Assembly (NCBI GenBank): GCA_019894875.1
Contig: JAGXNR010000006.1
Span: forward strand, 10,610 to 74,609
Reading direction: 5' to 3'
DNA from: Promethearchaeota archaeon
GTDB lineage: Archaea > Asgardarchaeota > Lokiarchaeia > Sigynarchaeales > SOKP01
Length of the DNA: 64,000 nt
In this document: positions 15,100 to 24,871 of the stretch, one piece after another
Layout of the letters: each line of letters begins with the position of its first letter
How positions within the stretch are numbered: position 1 is the first letter of the stretch
Translations under genes and position numbers: made by a program
The notes under the pieces: generated by a model
Told to the model about the DNA's origin: nothing
Database searches by the model: none
What the model saw: only the letters and a program-made list of their open reading frames with translations

Positions 15100-16098
15100 T
15101 TGAGTAATACAATATTTTCAAGAGCACCAGTTCGGATCTGTGATATAGGTGGCTGGACTGATACTTGGTATTGCCCTGACGGTGCTGTTTTTAACATCTG
15201 TGTTGATCTTTATAGTTACATCAGGATAGTTCCCTCGAGTAGCAAAAAGATAACTATTATTTCAGAAAACCTTAATCTACAAACTATAATTAATGATTTG
15301 AACAATATTCATTATGATGGAACCCTTGATTTATTAAAGTCAGCTGTAAAGAGAATGGAAATTAAAAAAGGATTGAATATTTATGTTAGAACAGAAGCTC
15401 CTCCTGGTTGTGGAACAGGAACAAGTGCCAGTGTAGCTGTTGCTTTAATTGCAGCCTTAGCAAAAATCTCAGAAAGAAATCTTAAACCTGAAGAAATAGC
15501 TAACTTGGCTCATAAACTTGAAGTAGAAGAATTGGAGTTAGAGAGTGGTGTTCAAGATCAATATGCAGCAGCATTGGGGGGTATTAATTTCATGGATATT
15601 TCTTATCCTTCAGTTGAAATAACTTCTATCCCAATAAATGAGGAAAGGATCTATGAATTAGAAAGCCAATTGATATTAATCTTTCTAAGTTCCCGTAGTT
15701 CTAGTGAGATGCATAAAGCGGTAATTGAAAACTACAAAAAAGGGGACACAAGAACTCTTGATTCATTTGAAACCATAAAATCTTGCGCCCGTGGTATGAA
15801 AAAAGCCATTTGCTCTAAAGATCTTGCTTATATGGGAGAATTGATGAATAAAAATTGGACAGCTCAGAAGAGATTACATTCTTTAATGACTAATCCAACT
15901 ATTAATAAAGCTGAAAATATCTCGATTAGTAATGGGGGATTGGGATTTAAATTAAATGGTGCAGGTGGCGGAGGTTCAGCCACAATTTTAGCAAATATCG
16001 GGAAAGAGCATATCTTAAAGAAAAAATTAATGGAAGCTGGTTTTCAAATTCTCCCTGCCAAACTAGACTTTCGGGGTGTTCAAACCTGGGTGGTCTAA
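15100..16098 (+). CDS. GHMP family sugar kinase
   Basis: 332 residues. N-terminal APVRICDIGGWTDT binds sugar in galactokinase/heptokinase-like GHMP kinases. The phosphate loop is PPGCGTGTSASVAVAL (about 102-117), and the C-terminal motif is KLNGAGGGGSATI. It is closest in style to D-glycero-D-manno-heptose 7-phosphate kinase (HddA), fucokinase and related sugar-1-kinases; the exact sugar cannot be told. The start is a TTG at 15100 three codons before the conserved region; no ATG or GTG is available between it and the preceding in-frame stop. Monocistronic. Confidence 0.85.
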   Translation: MSNTIFSRAPVRICDIGGWTDTWYCPDGAVFNICVDLYSYIRIVPSSSKKITIISENLNLQTIINDLNNIHYDGTLDLLKSAVKRMEIKKGLNIYVRTEAPPGCGTGTSASVAVALIAALAKISERNLKPEEIANLAHKLEVEELELESGVQDQYAAALGGINFMDISYPSVEITSIPINEERIYELESQLILIFLSSRSSSEMHKAVIENYKKGDTRTLDSFETIKSCARGMKKAICSKDLAYMGELMNKNWTAQKRLHSLMTNPTINKAENISISNGGLGFKLNGAGGGGSATILANIGKEHILKKKLMEAGFQILPAKLDFRGVQTWVV

Positions 16099-16194
16099 TT
16101 TTATACTATAAATTTCAATAAAATATGTCATATTCATATCATATTAAAAAAGGAAGGGTGGGGAAGAAGAGATAAATGAGGAAATAAATATCTG

Positions 16195-17409
16195 CTACAC
16201 CATGTGATCTTCCATATCCTTGGAAGAGGAAGGAAATGCCCATTTCCACAAGACAAAAATTAAAATAAAAATGACAGCCGATGAAGCAGGAAGTAACTGA
16301 GAAGGAAGGTATTCAATGAAAAATCCTCCTAATATTGGAGTTATTATCATAGCTATACTGGACAAAGAATTATTTACTCCCATAACACTACCCGTGTCTT
16401 CCCTCTTCACTGAATTTGAAACTTTACTTATAAGGACTGGTCGGACAACACCCGTTCCTATAGATAGTAAAGCCATTGGGAGAAACGCAATCCAGTAATT
16501 CGTAGTAAAAATGAGAATAGAAAATGTAGCAACCAAAATTAGAATACCTGCTCCTAATATTTTGTCCTCACTGGTAAGTTTTAATAATGGTGTAATCAGC
16601 AAACTCTGAAAGAGAACTCTTAGAACACCTACAGTAGTGAAATATAAACTTACTTCTTGGGGGGAAGCTCCTATTTGGACTTGAGCAAACAATACAATAG
16701 TTGAAATAAACAGCATAAATCCAAAACTGTAACCGAAAAAAAGCAGCAACAGACCACGAATCCTGGGAGTTCGGAAAAAATGCACAGCTTCCTTATATGG
16801 AATAACATCTTCGAATCTCAAGCTTAGTTTCTCTTCTCTCTTCTCTAAGGATTCTGGAAGTAAAGTAATTACTAAAATTATAGAGACTAAGCTAATTCCA
16901 GCGGCAACAAACATGGGAATGGAATAATTAAAAACTGATAAGAATGCTCCAATTAACGGTCCAAAAATCATTCCTGCCCCAAAAACAGCACTTGAATAGC
17001 TATATACACGAGTCCTATCCTTTGAATGAGTGACATCACTAATATACGCTTGACTAACAGTATAATTGCTTCCTAGCAAACCATCTACTAATCGTGATGC
17101 GATTAAAATCCACACATTAGAAGCTAATCCCAGTAGGATAAAACCTGTAAAGGTGCTAATTTGGCTAAATATCAAAACGGGTTTCCTTCCAAATCGGTCA
17201 CTGAGCTTACCTGTAATAGGACTCGCAAATAGCTGACAAAAACTAAAAATGGCCGCTATAAGCCCTATTTGAAAGTAATTCAATCCCAGGGATATTCCTA
17301 AAAAGGGAAGTAAGGGCATAATGATACTGAAACCTAAAACCTCAGTAAACATGATCAAAAAAATAATATAAATCCGTTTATCGAATGGAGTTTTTGGTGG
17401 TGAAGACAT
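16195..17409 (-). CDS. MFS transporter (drug/sugar efflux type)
   Basis: 404 residues, twelve hydrophobic spans. The MFS signature GKLSDRFGRKPV follows span 2 (about 64-75), and SRLVDGLLGSNYTVSQAYISD follows span 4, as in TetA/MdtG-like drug:proton antiporters. A charged loop between spans 6 and 7 (LEKREEKLSLRFEDV) separates the halves. Substrate is unknown. Another MFS gene with the same layout lies at 32673-33917. Confidence 0.88.
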   Translation of the reverse strand: MSSPPKTPFDKRIYIIFLIMFTEVLGFSIIMPLLPFLGISLGLNYFQIGLIAAIFSFCQLFASPITGKLSDRFGRKPVLIFSQISTFTGFILLGLASNVWILIASRLVDGLLGSNYTVSQAYISDVTHSKDRTRVYSYSSAVFGAGMIFGPLIGAFLSVFNYSIPMFVAAGISLVSIILVITLLPESLEKREEKLSLRFEDVIPYKEAVHFFRTPRIRGLLLLFFGYSFGFMLFISTIVLFAQVQIGASPQEVSLYFTTVGVLRVLFQSLLITPLLKLTSEDKILGAGILILVATFSILIFTTNYWIAFLPMALLSIGTGVVRPVLISKVSNSVKREDTGSVMGVNNSLSSIAMIITPILGGFFIEYLPSQLLPASSAVIFILIFVLWKWAFPSSSKDMEDHMV

Positions 17410-17520
17410 ATTATCCCCGCAAAATGAAACACAGACAGAACTTAATTAATTATGGGTAATGATTATCCGTTATTAATTTTTGGACTATAAGAATGAAAAA
17501 AAAAGGATTTAATTATTTTT

Positions 17521-17682
17521 TTACACTTCAGGAGCAGTCATTCCTATTATCTTATAAGCCTCACCCCGATCACAAATAACTTCAGATTTAGCTTTATAAC
17601 CTTCAATTTCACTTGAGAAGTACATGTTCATTTTAGCAGTTATTTCTAAAGCTTCCTTCTCTTTTCCTAAAAGAAAGTACAC
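17521..17682 (-). CDS. Small ORF, possible gene remnant
   Basis: 53 codons from a GTG at 17682, directly after an in-frame TAA. The translation has a protein-like composition (contains MNMYFSSEIEGYKAKSEV and ends GMTAPEV) and a helix-like opening (LLGKEKEALEITAK), unlike chance ORFs in this AT-rich DNA. No family recognised. The lack of upstream coding sequence suggests the surviving 3' end of a longer gene, or a genuine small protein. It fills the spacer between the MFS and longin-like genes; the rest of that spacer (17410-17520 and 17683-17736) shows only a T-run near 17515-17522. Confidence 0.45.
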   Translation of the reverse strand: MYFLLGKEKEALEITAKMNMYFSSEIEGYKAKSEVICDRGEAYKIIGMTAPEV

Positions 17683-17736
17683 TAAAAATTACCTACTTTT
17701 CCCTCCCTTTTTATAGTTTAGATATAAAATATCTTT

Positions 17737-18534
17737 ATGATTATACAAGATCACGCAACTTTCCCTTCTGAGATAAATGAAGATGATAACAACTCATTAA
17801 TACATAATCTATTTGTTTTTAACAAGTCAGGAGTGTGCTTTTATGGGAGGAATTTTACAGGTTATATCAATGTCGAGAAAAATTTGATTTCCCCTTTTAT
17901 TACTGCCCTTATGACATTTGCTAAAGAAATGATCGGAAAAAGTTTTAAAATAATCGAAATGGAAGATATTAAAATTGTCATCTTTGAAAAAAATTCAATG
18001 TATTACAGTGTATTATGCGACACATATGAAAACTTAACATTTTTAGATGAAATCATATCCCAGATAAATGAGAAACTCACAACTTACCTAATTAAGAAAA
18101 ATATTAATATTGATGCTGAAATCATTTATGATAGCGACTTAAATGAAACAATTGAAGAGGTCATACGTAAAGCTTTAAGATACGAGTTTGATTCGAAGAA
18201 CGAGAAAAAGGTTATAAAACTCTTAAAAGAAACAAAATCAAATGATGATATAGAAGGGATTACTTTATTAACCAACCATGGAAAAGTAATATATTCTTCT
18301 TTTGGTAAAGCAGATTTAAAAACTTTTATAAAAGAAGTGGAATTTAGAGTAAAGATATATGATAATTCGATATTAAAATTATTTTATACTTTTAAAGATA
18401 AGTTCATATTCTCTGAATATATACTAAATACTTATTTTATCATGTTAGTTTTTAATTTAAAAATAAAATTTGGATTAGCTGAACATTATCTAACTCAAAT
18501 TGTAAATAAAATAAAATCTACTTTAACAGAATAG
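17737..18534 (+). CDS. Longin/roadblock-like protein
   Basis: 265 residues. Residues about 22-115 look like a longin-type domain: LFVFNKSGVCFYGRNF, a later strand IKIVIFEKNSMYYSVL and a helix FLDEIISQINEKL. A second alpha/beta domain follows (about 150-265), with ITLLTNHGKVIYSSFG, as in roadblock/longin proteins. Asgard genomes have many such proteins, thought to act with small GTPases as in eukaryotic Mon1/Ccz1 and TRAPP. No GTPase gene is in this window. A related-looking protein is at 21825. Fold assignment is by eye and moderate. Confidence 0.55.
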   Translation: MIIQDHATFPSEINEDDNNSLIHNLFVFNKSGVCFYGRNFTGYINVEKNLISPFITALMTFAKEMIGKSFKIIEMEDIKIVIFEKNSMYYSVLCDTYENLTFLDEIISQINEKLTTYLIKKNINIDAEIIYDSDLNETIEEVIRKALRYEFDSKNEKKVIKLLKETKSNDDIEGITLLTNHGKVIYSSFGKADLKTFIKEVEFRVKIYDNSILKLFYTFKDKFIFSEYILNTYFIMLVFNLKIKFGLAEHYLTQIVNKIKSTLTE

Positions 18535-18702
18535 ATATGTTTAATTTGAATTGTTTAATTTTAGATTAAAACTTTTAAAGTTTGACACCTTACACTCATT
18601 AACGACTTCCCTATAACACCAATTTAATTTATGATTTATAACGACCAAATTAAAAAAACTCTCTATATAATTTTTAAATAATATTTTATATGTGAAGAAA
18701 AT

Positions 18703-19206
18703 ATGACAAAATCAGAAGAAAATTTACAAGCTGCCTTTGCAGGTGAATCACAAGCAAATCGTAAATATTTAGCATTTGCAGAGAAGGCTGATAAGGAAGG
18801 ATTTCCTCAAGTAGCGAAAATTTTTAGAGCCGCAGCAGAAGCAGAAACTGTTCACGCTCATAACCACTTAAGGGTACTTGGCGGCATTAAATCTACTAAG
18901 GAAAACCTCCATGCTGCTGTAGAAGGGGAACATCATGAATTTACTAAAATGTATCCTGCATTTTTAGAAGATGCTAAAGCAGAAGAAAATAAAGGTGCTG
19001 AAAGATCGTTCAATTATGCTAACGAAGTTGAAAAAGTACACCATAAATTATACACAAATGCCCTTGAAGCTGTCGAAAGCGGTAAAGATTTAGAAAAACA
19101 AGACGTTTATATATGTCCGGTATGTGGTTATACACATGAAGGAAAACCCCCCGAAAAATGTCCTGTTTGTGGTGCTGCAGAAAAAGTTTTTCGGCAAATT
19201 AAATAA
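18703..19206 (+). CDS. rbr: Rubrerythrin
   Basis: 167 residues. The N-terminal ferritin-like four-helix bundle has the diiron ligands in AGESQANRKY, AAEAETVHAHNH and EGEHHE, then YANEVEKVHHKLY. The C-terminal rubredoxin domain has CPVCGY and CPVCGA. Rubrerythrin reduces hydrogen peroxide in anaerobes. It stands alone with its own spacer, so it is probably regulated separately. Full length and all ligands visible. Confidence 0.96.
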   Translation: MTKSEENLQAAFAGESQANRKYLAFAEKADKEGFPQVAKIFRAAAEAETVHAHNHLRVLGGIKSTKENLHAAVEGEHHEFTKMYPAFLEDAKAEENKGAERSFNYANEVEKVHHKLYTNALEAVESGKDLEKQDVYICPVCGYTHEGKPPEKCPVCGAAEKVFRQIK

Positions 19207-19225
19207 TCTAATATTTTTTTTATTT

Positions 19226-20812
19226 TTACATTTTCCAAGGAGTGTAACACTCTTGTATTTTTAATAAATAATTGTCAATTGAGAGATTTGTTTGTTCTTC
19301 AGCTCTGCGTAATGCACTATAATTAGCACCATTTTGATAATAATTTATTAAAAGCTCTGAGATTTCTTGATCTCCTAGGGAAATGATTGTTTGAACTCTA
19401 GCATCTGTGACTATCTTTTTAAATTTCATAAATTTTAATTTAACTGATTTTAATCCTTTTAATTCACTTTCGATTGTCTTATATTTTAAAATTAGATCGT
19501 TCAGTTTCTCTTTTAAGTAATAAGAAACTTCCTTTTCGTAGGGTGTATTTAATTTGGGTATTAAGGGATTAATATTTACCCTTAAGGAGGCAAATTCAAA
19601 ACCAATATGATCAATTGTCTTAATTAAACTAATTATTTCTTCAATGTCTTTCTCACTTTCGTTTGGTAACCCAATTAAAAAATAAAATTTAACATTTCTT
19701 ATCTTAGAATCCCGTATTTGGTGCAAAATTGAAAGAATTTTGTCATTAGATATCATTTTTCCTAAGGAAAATCTAAGATGATCTGATCCTGCTTCTGGTG
19801 CAATTGTTATAGTTTTTATATTAGCAGATTCAAGAATTTTGATTACTTCATTATTAATATGTTCAACCCGAATTGAAGGTATTGTTAGGCGTTTTCCTTT
19901 TTTAATTATATATTCGCATATTTGTTTGAAGTTAGGATGAACAGAAACGCAAGATCCAATTAAACTAATAGTTTCAAACCTTGAATATTTCATCCCATTA
20001 TCAATCGTTTCTACAATATTTTCAAATGATCTGTTTCGAAAAGGAGAATTATGAAAGGAAGATATACAAAACTTACATTGAAAGGGACAACCCCGATTTA
20101 CCTCAATAAAAAAATTACTCTGAAAAATAGATTTTGCATTCTCCTCGTACGATAGTAGCTGTGAAACGGGTATTGGAGATTCATCAAGATTTTTAAGAGA
20201 AACTCTTTTAACTTCATTACTGAGGGAAGGAACGAAAATACCTTCTATTTGCTTAACTTTTTCAAAAAGCTCTTGGATGTTAATTTTATCTTGTTTGAAC
20301 TCCTGGAATACGTTGAAAAACAATTCTAAATTTGGTTCAGCATCCCCTATAAAGAGAAAATCAAATATCTGACTTAGAAGTATTGGATTAGAAGTAACCA
20401 CAGGGCCACCACCGATTATTATAGGATAGTTTTTTTTTTCCTGAGATCTTAATTTTTGACGATCTCGACTTCTAATTGGGATATTTGCTTTTTCCATAAT
20501 CCATAAAATATTCTTAAAATCATTTTCAAAATGAAATGAAAATCCTAAAATATCAAAATCTCTTGGTAATATCTTGTTTTCAAGTGATCGTAATATAGTT
20601 TCTGTTGTATAGTCTTTAGATGCTGGATATTTTATCTTAGTGTTTGGCAGAAATATTCTTTCACATGCGATATTATCAATAGAATTTATCAAAGAATAAA
20701 GGAGTCTAATAGCATATGATGACATCCCAATGCTGTAAATATTAGGATATATCAATCCAAAGGAAATATCAATTTTTCGCCAATCTTTAACGATAATATT
20801 TTCAGAAATCAT
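19226..20812 (-). CDS. Radical SAM protein with B12-binding-like N-terminal domain
   Basis: 528 residues. The N-terminal part resembles the cobalamin-binding region of radical SAM proteins (ILGFSFHFENDF, IIIGGGPVVTSNP at about 131-143). The SAM-binding cluster is CPFQCKFC (Cys242, Cys246, Cys249), followed by the usual TIM-barrel elements (PSIRVEHIN, TIAPEAGSDHLR). The product is unknown. The gene starts three bases after the Sir2 stop, so the two are one operon; the pairing may be conserved in Asgard archaea but cannot be checked here. Confidence 0.85.
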   Translation of the reverse strand: MISENIIVKDWRKIDISFGLIYPNIYSIGMSSYAIRLLYSLINSIDNIACERIFLPNTKIKYPASKDYTTETILRSLENKILPRDFDILGFSFHFENDFKNILWIMEKANIPIRSRDRQKLRSQEKKNYPIIIGGGPVVTSNPILLSQIFDFLFIGDAEPNLELFFNVFQEFKQDKINIQELFEKVKQIEGIFVPSLSNEVKRVSLKNLDESPIPVSQLLSYEENAKSIFQSNFFIEVNRGCPFQCKFCISSFHNSPFRNRSFENIVETIDNGMKYSRFETISLIGSCVSVHPNFKQICEYIIKKGKRLTIPSIRVEHINNEVIKILESANIKTITIAPEAGSDHLRFSLGKMISNDKILSILHQIRDSKIRNVKFYFLIGLPNESEKDIEEIISLIKTIDHIGFEFASLRVNINPLIPKLNTPYEKEVSYYLKEKLNDLILKYKTIESELKGLKSVKLKFMKFKKIVTDARVQTIISLGDQEISELLINYYQNGANYSALRRAEEQTNLSIDNYLLKIQECYTPWKM

Positions 20813-20815
20813 TTA

Positions 20816-21637
20816 TTATTTAGTTTCAATCTTACGTTTGATTTGATTTCGTTTAATTTCTTCAACAATTAAAGGTAGTATTGTTCCCGTTTTATTATTA
20901 ATCACAACCTCCGCTTTATCATCTAAAGATGTAGGTTGATCATTCACAATTATTAATTTACCACCTCCTCTTAAAGTATATACTGGTAAATCACAAACAG
21001 GAGCTACTGTTAATGATGATCCCGCAATCAACATTACTTCCGATTTTTTCGCTAAATCTACAGACATATATTTTTCAAAATTTGGGAGATTCTCACCATA
21101 TAATACAACAGATGGTCTCAGAGGTGCAGTACAATAATCACATTGAGGTGCTGAACCTTTTTCTTTTTTTAGTTTATTCAAAATTTGTTTTTTAGTATAA
21201 CTAGCACGACAACCAAGACAAAAAAATCGATTTATATTTCCGTGTACTTCATAAACGATAACATTCCCAGCATTTTGATGGAGTTCGTCTATATTTTGAG
21301 TTATAATAGCCTTAATTAGTTTCATCTTTTCAAGTTCTGCCAAAGCTAAATGACCCGGATTTGGTAATGCATTAAACAGAGTGGGGGCTATTTCTTCTGC
21401 CATTTTCCAAAATTTTGAAGGATCTTTAAGAAAACTTTCCAATCCCCCAAACGTTTCAATTGGGTACTTCTTCCAAATACCATCATCCTCTCTAAAATCG
21501 GGGATGCCAGACTCAGTTGAGATTCCTGCTCCAGTTAATACAATAGTATTTTTAGAATTTAGCAGAATTGTTGCGGCTTTTTTTATGTTTTCCCATTCTA
21601 ACGGTTTTAGTGTTTCCATCTGATATAGAACTATCAT
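20816..21637 (-). CDS. Sir2 family NAD-dependent protein deacylase
   Basis: 273 residues. NAD-binding GAGISTESGIPDFR lies at about 36-49, TQNIDELHQNAG is the catalytic loop with His in VHG, and two zinc pairs are CLGC and CDYC. The C-terminal GSSL and VNDQPT segments close the NAD site. Sirtuins remove acyl groups from lysine using NAD; archaeal ones act on the chromatin protein Alba. A second ATG at 21619 is equally good as start. First gene of an operon with the radical SAM protein. Histones at 13.8-14.7 kb could be substrates; inference. Confidence 0.95.
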   Translation of the reverse strand: MIVLYQMETLKPLEWENIKKAATILLNSKNTIVLTGAGISTESGIPDFREDDGIWKKYPIETFGGLESFLKDPSKFWKMAEEIAPTLFNALPNPGHLALAELEKMKLIKAIITQNIDELHQNAGNVIVYEVHGNINRFFCLGCRASYTKKQILNKLKKEKGSAPQCDYCTAPLRPSVVLYGENLPNFEKYMSVDLAKKSEVMLIAGSSLTVAPVCDLPVYTLRGGGKLIIVNDQPTSLDDKAEVVINNKTGTILPLIVEEIKRNQIKRKIETK

Positions 21638-21824
21638 AACAGTTAATCTTTAAATCTTTAAGAGTTATATTGCTAATAAAGTTATATATCTGATTTTGAA
21701 GTAAATAGACTTCAATTTTTATTGAATCTTGAGTTATATTAAATTAAAAACAATTAAATGGTTTGATCGGTTTTACCTCATAAGTGTTTAATATTTGCCA
21801 TTTTAACTTCTTAAAGGATTTTCT

Positions 21825-22724
21825 ATGATAACAGGATTTACGATTATTTTAGAAGATGAAATTCTTTATTGCTCAGATGATATAAAATATAATCTTTTTG
21901 AAATTGTGCTTTTTGTTGAAAAATTAATTAGTAGTATTAATCCTCGATACACTTGGCGTTTGAATAAAATATGTCTAAAGGATCAAAAAAATGGAAGAGA
22001 AAGAATAATAGTAAAACATATTGTAACTGAAAAACAACAAAATTTATTTTTTTGTATTGTAGGCAAATTCAATGTGAATTCTCTCGAGACTCTTAATATT
22101 GTAAATGAATTCACCAAACAAGTTAATATTCAATACAGAAATCTAACGTCATTAAAATACTCTTCTGAAGAATCAACTTTTAAAGAAATTATGGATCTTA
22201 TTGTGACTTATTTAATGGATAAGTACATAGAACCATTAGAAGAAGAAATCATATTTGATGAAAAAGGAAATAATATTAAAAATGTTATAATCTATGCAGG
22301 GATATCCTCTCAAGGGCTCCCTCTCTTCTCTGAACTTTGTGATCCAAACCTTTTGATGAATTTAACTACAGATAAATCAAATGAAAATATAGAACTTTTT
22401 TCATCAGATCTCTCAGCAAAATTAGAAACAATAGCAATGAACGCTCAAATTAGAGCAAAATCAAAAATTAAAGAAATTCATATTAATGATGTTGAAGATC
22501 CATCAAGTAAAATAATAATCTTATTTGGAAATATCAATGGGTACTCATTGGATTTTATTGCATCTGGAAATTTCCACAAAATACAAGCTATTTTCAAGCA
22601 ATTTAAAGCTAAAATGTCAAAGGATACTATTTTTGAAAGAGAATTTTCAGGGGATTTAAAACCATTTAAACATTTAAAACATTCTCTAAATGAAATCATT
22701 CAAATATTTGATTCTACTAATTAG
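21825..22724 (+). CDS. Longin/roadblock-like protein
   Basis: 299 residues. The N terminus (GFTIILEDEILYCSDDI) has the strand-turn-strand of longin domains, followed by the helix FEIVLFVEKLISSI, and the strand NLFFCIVGKFNV. From about 125 a second alpha/beta unit has VIIYAGISSQGLPLFSEL and KIIILFGNINGYSLDFIASG. This layout of two profilin-like halves is shared with the protein at 17737. Known links of this fold are small-GTPase regulation and vesicle tethering in eukaryotes; role here is inference. Monocistronic, between sir2 and ribosomal genes. Confidence 0.5.
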   Translation: MITGFTIILEDEILYCSDDIKYNLFEIVLFVEKLISSINPRYTWRLNKICLKDQKNGRERIIVKHIVTEKQQNLFFCIVGKFNVNSLETLNIVNEFTKQVNIQYRNLTSLKYSSEESTFKEIMDLIVTYLMDKYIEPLEEEIIFDEKGNNIKNVIIYAGISSQGLPLFSELCDPNLLMNLTTDKSNENIELFSSDLSAKLETIAMNAQIRAKSKIKEIHINDVEDPSSKIIILFGNINGYSLDFIASGNFHKIQAIFKQFKAKMSKDTIFEREFSGDLKPFKHLKHSLNEIIQIFDSTN

Positions 22725-22851
22725 TTTAAATGGTTTTTTATATTTGGATGATTAAATAAAAAATTAAGAACTACGTCAAAAATTTTACAGTTAAAACATT
22801 CACTAGCTAGTATTTGACTATTTTATTTTTAAGATTGATTTTACTCTTGTT

Positions 22852-23568
22852 TTACTTAAGTAATTTTTTCACATTGATACGTTCAGTACGTCTTATTTCT
22901 GACTTTCTAGACCGTTTGACATCAATTTCAACTATTTCAAATTGATCATCAGGAATTTCCTTGTCTACCCCTTCTGGAGGTATTGATATGAGTTTACTTT
23001 TAACTACAACACAATTTGATAGCGGATATATAGTTTTAGCAACTCTCTGAATCTGATTTTGGAATTCACCAAAAATCATCCCTGCAATAAATTTTTCATG
23101 ATTCAATGAATGTGCAAATTCTTGTATGATCTCTTTCATAATTTTACGTATCAAAACAATTTGAGAATTTCTTGCTTTCTTTAAGGTAGTACAAACAATA
23201 GTTAACCGAAAAACATATTTATCTTTTGTAGTTAGATTTAAAATAATCTGTACTTTTGAACTGCCTCTCCCAATTAAAGATCTTACAAAATCATTTGTAT
23301 ATTGATGACCCATAAAAACTGTGTTACATTTTCTTGCTTCTTCATTCATATCCACGACTCGAAATTTTAATTTCAAACTAATGTCAGAATACTTATTTGT
23401 GAAATCAAATAGTAATGTCTCAAGAGTTCTTCCTAGAATATTACTTTCCAAGCCGCTTATTTCACCTATTGGCTTAAAGTCAAATATTTTAGGAGTGACT
23501 ACCTCATACCAATCTTTATCTTTAAAAGAAACTTTTTTTCCTTTTAATTTCTTTTTTCTCGCGCTCAT
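22852..23568 (-). CDS. rps1e: Ribosomal protein eS1 (S3Ae)
   Basis: 238 residues. Family features: KGKKVSFKDKDWYEVVTPKIF near the start, GRTLETLLFDFTN, KLKFRV, and the closing region with IYPLSNCVVVKSKLI. eS1 is an archaeal/eukaryotic small-subunit protein near the mRNA exit. The gene starts 13 bases after the uS15 stop, the usual archaeal pair, with GAGAGGAAAG as ribosome binding site. Confidence 0.95.
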   Translation of the reverse strand: MSARKKKLKGKKVSFKDKDWYEVVTPKIFDFKPIGEISGLESNILGRTLETLLFDFTNKYSDISLKLKFRVVDMNEEARKCNTVFMGHQYTNDFVRSLIGRGSSKVQIILNLTTKDKYVFRLTIVCTTLKKARNSQIVLIRKIMKEIIQEFAHSLNHEKFIAGMIFGEFQNQIQRVAKTIYPLSNCVVVKSKLISIPPEGVDKEIPDDQFEIVEIDVKRSRKSEIRRTERINVKKLLK

Positions 23569-23581
23569 TTTCTTTCCTCTC

Positions 23582-24040
23582 TTATCTTGCTACCAAAGTT
23601 CTTATAGTTTCTGGCGAATATTTGAAATCTGGGGCTAATTTCCCTTTTCTCTTATAATACTTAATTAGGCGATAAATTTTTGATTCGGTTCGATTAAGTC
23701 CTTTTTTTGTCTCTAAATCTTTATGATTAGTTTCAAGGTGTTTTCTAATATTTAAAGCTCTTCTTACTAAACTAGCGAGGTCTTCTGGAAGAACTGGTTT
23801 TATGTCATGTTCTTCAAGGATTTGACTAACTTTTTTCCCTACAACAATTTTTACTAGGGGAACTCCTTGAGAATCTCTCATTATAGTACCAATCATTGAT
23901 TTCGAACGTCCTTTCCTTGCTAGCTTGACCACTTCATTCTCGACTTCATCAGGTGATAATTCAACCCATACCGGTTTTTCAAGACGTGCAGGCCGTGTAC
24001 TAGCCGCCTTCCCTTTCTTACGAGAGTGCATACGAGCCAT
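23582..24040 (-). CDS. rps15: Ribosomal protein uS15
   Basis: 152 residues. The archaeal/eukaryotic N-terminal extension (ARMHSRKKGKAASTRP) precedes the uS15 core with SMIGTIMRDSQGVP and the final LIKYYKRKGKL. Binds 16S rRNA early in small-subunit assembly. First gene of the uS15-eS1 operon. Confidence 0.97.
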   Translation of the reverse strand: MARMHSRKKGKAASTRPARLEKPVWVELSPDEVENEVVKLARKGRSKSMIGTIMRDSQGVPLVKIVVGKKVSQILEEHDIKPVLPEDLASLVRRALNIRKHLETNHKDLETKKGLNRTESKIYRLIKYYKRKGKLAPDFKYSPETIRTLVAR

Positions 24041-24256
24041 TATTCGTTCATCTGTTCTATAGCTTTAGTGAATTGTAAAATATAAGTATACAATTAATAA
24101 AGAAATATACAAAATAAAGTTTTTGCTAAAGATTTGGAATTTTATTAATTATAATCTTCAGAAACGCATAAAAAACCTCGTTTTATAATTTATTCTGGAT
24201 ATCCTTCTATAAATTCTCCTTATAAATTAAATAATAACTAAAAGCATTAGGTTATT

Positions 24257-24856
24257 ATGCTAATTATGAATAAGGAAGAAAACATAATTTATTTTGTTAC
24301 AGGAAATACTAATAAGTTTAAGGAAGGATTAGAAGTATTTGCTAAAGAAAGTGTAAAAATTGATTTAAAGCAGAAAGATATTGAAACAACCGAAATTCAA
24401 GCAGAAAATCTGAAAGATGTTGCTCTATTTAAATTAAATAGTGTAAAACATAACTTCAATAGTTCGTTTTTTATTGAAGATGCTGGTTTTTTTGTGGATA
24501 TACCACTTGGTGGATTTCCAGGAGTTTACTCTTCTTATGTATTAAAAACTATAGGTAATGAAGGAATTCTGAAATTAATTAACGATTATGAAAAATCAAA
24601 AGCTCACTTCTCGGCAATAATCTCTCTTTATTTTAAACCGCTTGACAAAATTATCTTTTTCGATGGAAATATTACAGGAAAAATTTCAAGAGAAATAAGA
24701 GGGGAGGGGGGTTTTGGTTTTGATCCTATTTTTATCCCTGATTCTATCCCAGATAAGACTTTTGCTGAGCTTTCCATTTATCAGAAAAACCAAATCTCTC
24801 ATAGAGGTCAAGCAATAAAAAAATTGATAACGTTTCTGAAAAAAAAATCAATTTAA
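24257..24856 (+). CDS. rdgB: XTP/dITP diphosphatase (RdgB/HAM1)
   Basis: 199 residues. FVTGNTNKFKE (about 11-21) and IEDAGFFVDIPLGGFPGVYSSYV are family signatures; GEGGFGFDPIFIP and SHRGQA complete the active site. It hydrolyses non-canonical purine nucleoside triphosphates to keep them out of nucleic acids. Starts at 24257 or the ATG at 24266 (MNKEEN). Monocistronic. Confidence 0.94.
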   Translation: MLIMNKEENIIYFVTGNTNKFKEGLEVFAKESVKIDLKQKDIETTEIQAENLKDVALFKLNSVKHNFNSSFFIEDAGFFVDIPLGGFPGVYSSYVLKTIGNEGILKLINDYEKSKAHFSAIISLYFKPLDKIIFFDGNITGKISREIRGEGGFGFDPIFIPDSIPDKTFAELSIYQKNQISHRGQAIKKLITFLKKKSI

Positions 24857-24871
24857 AGAGATAAAGTGAGA

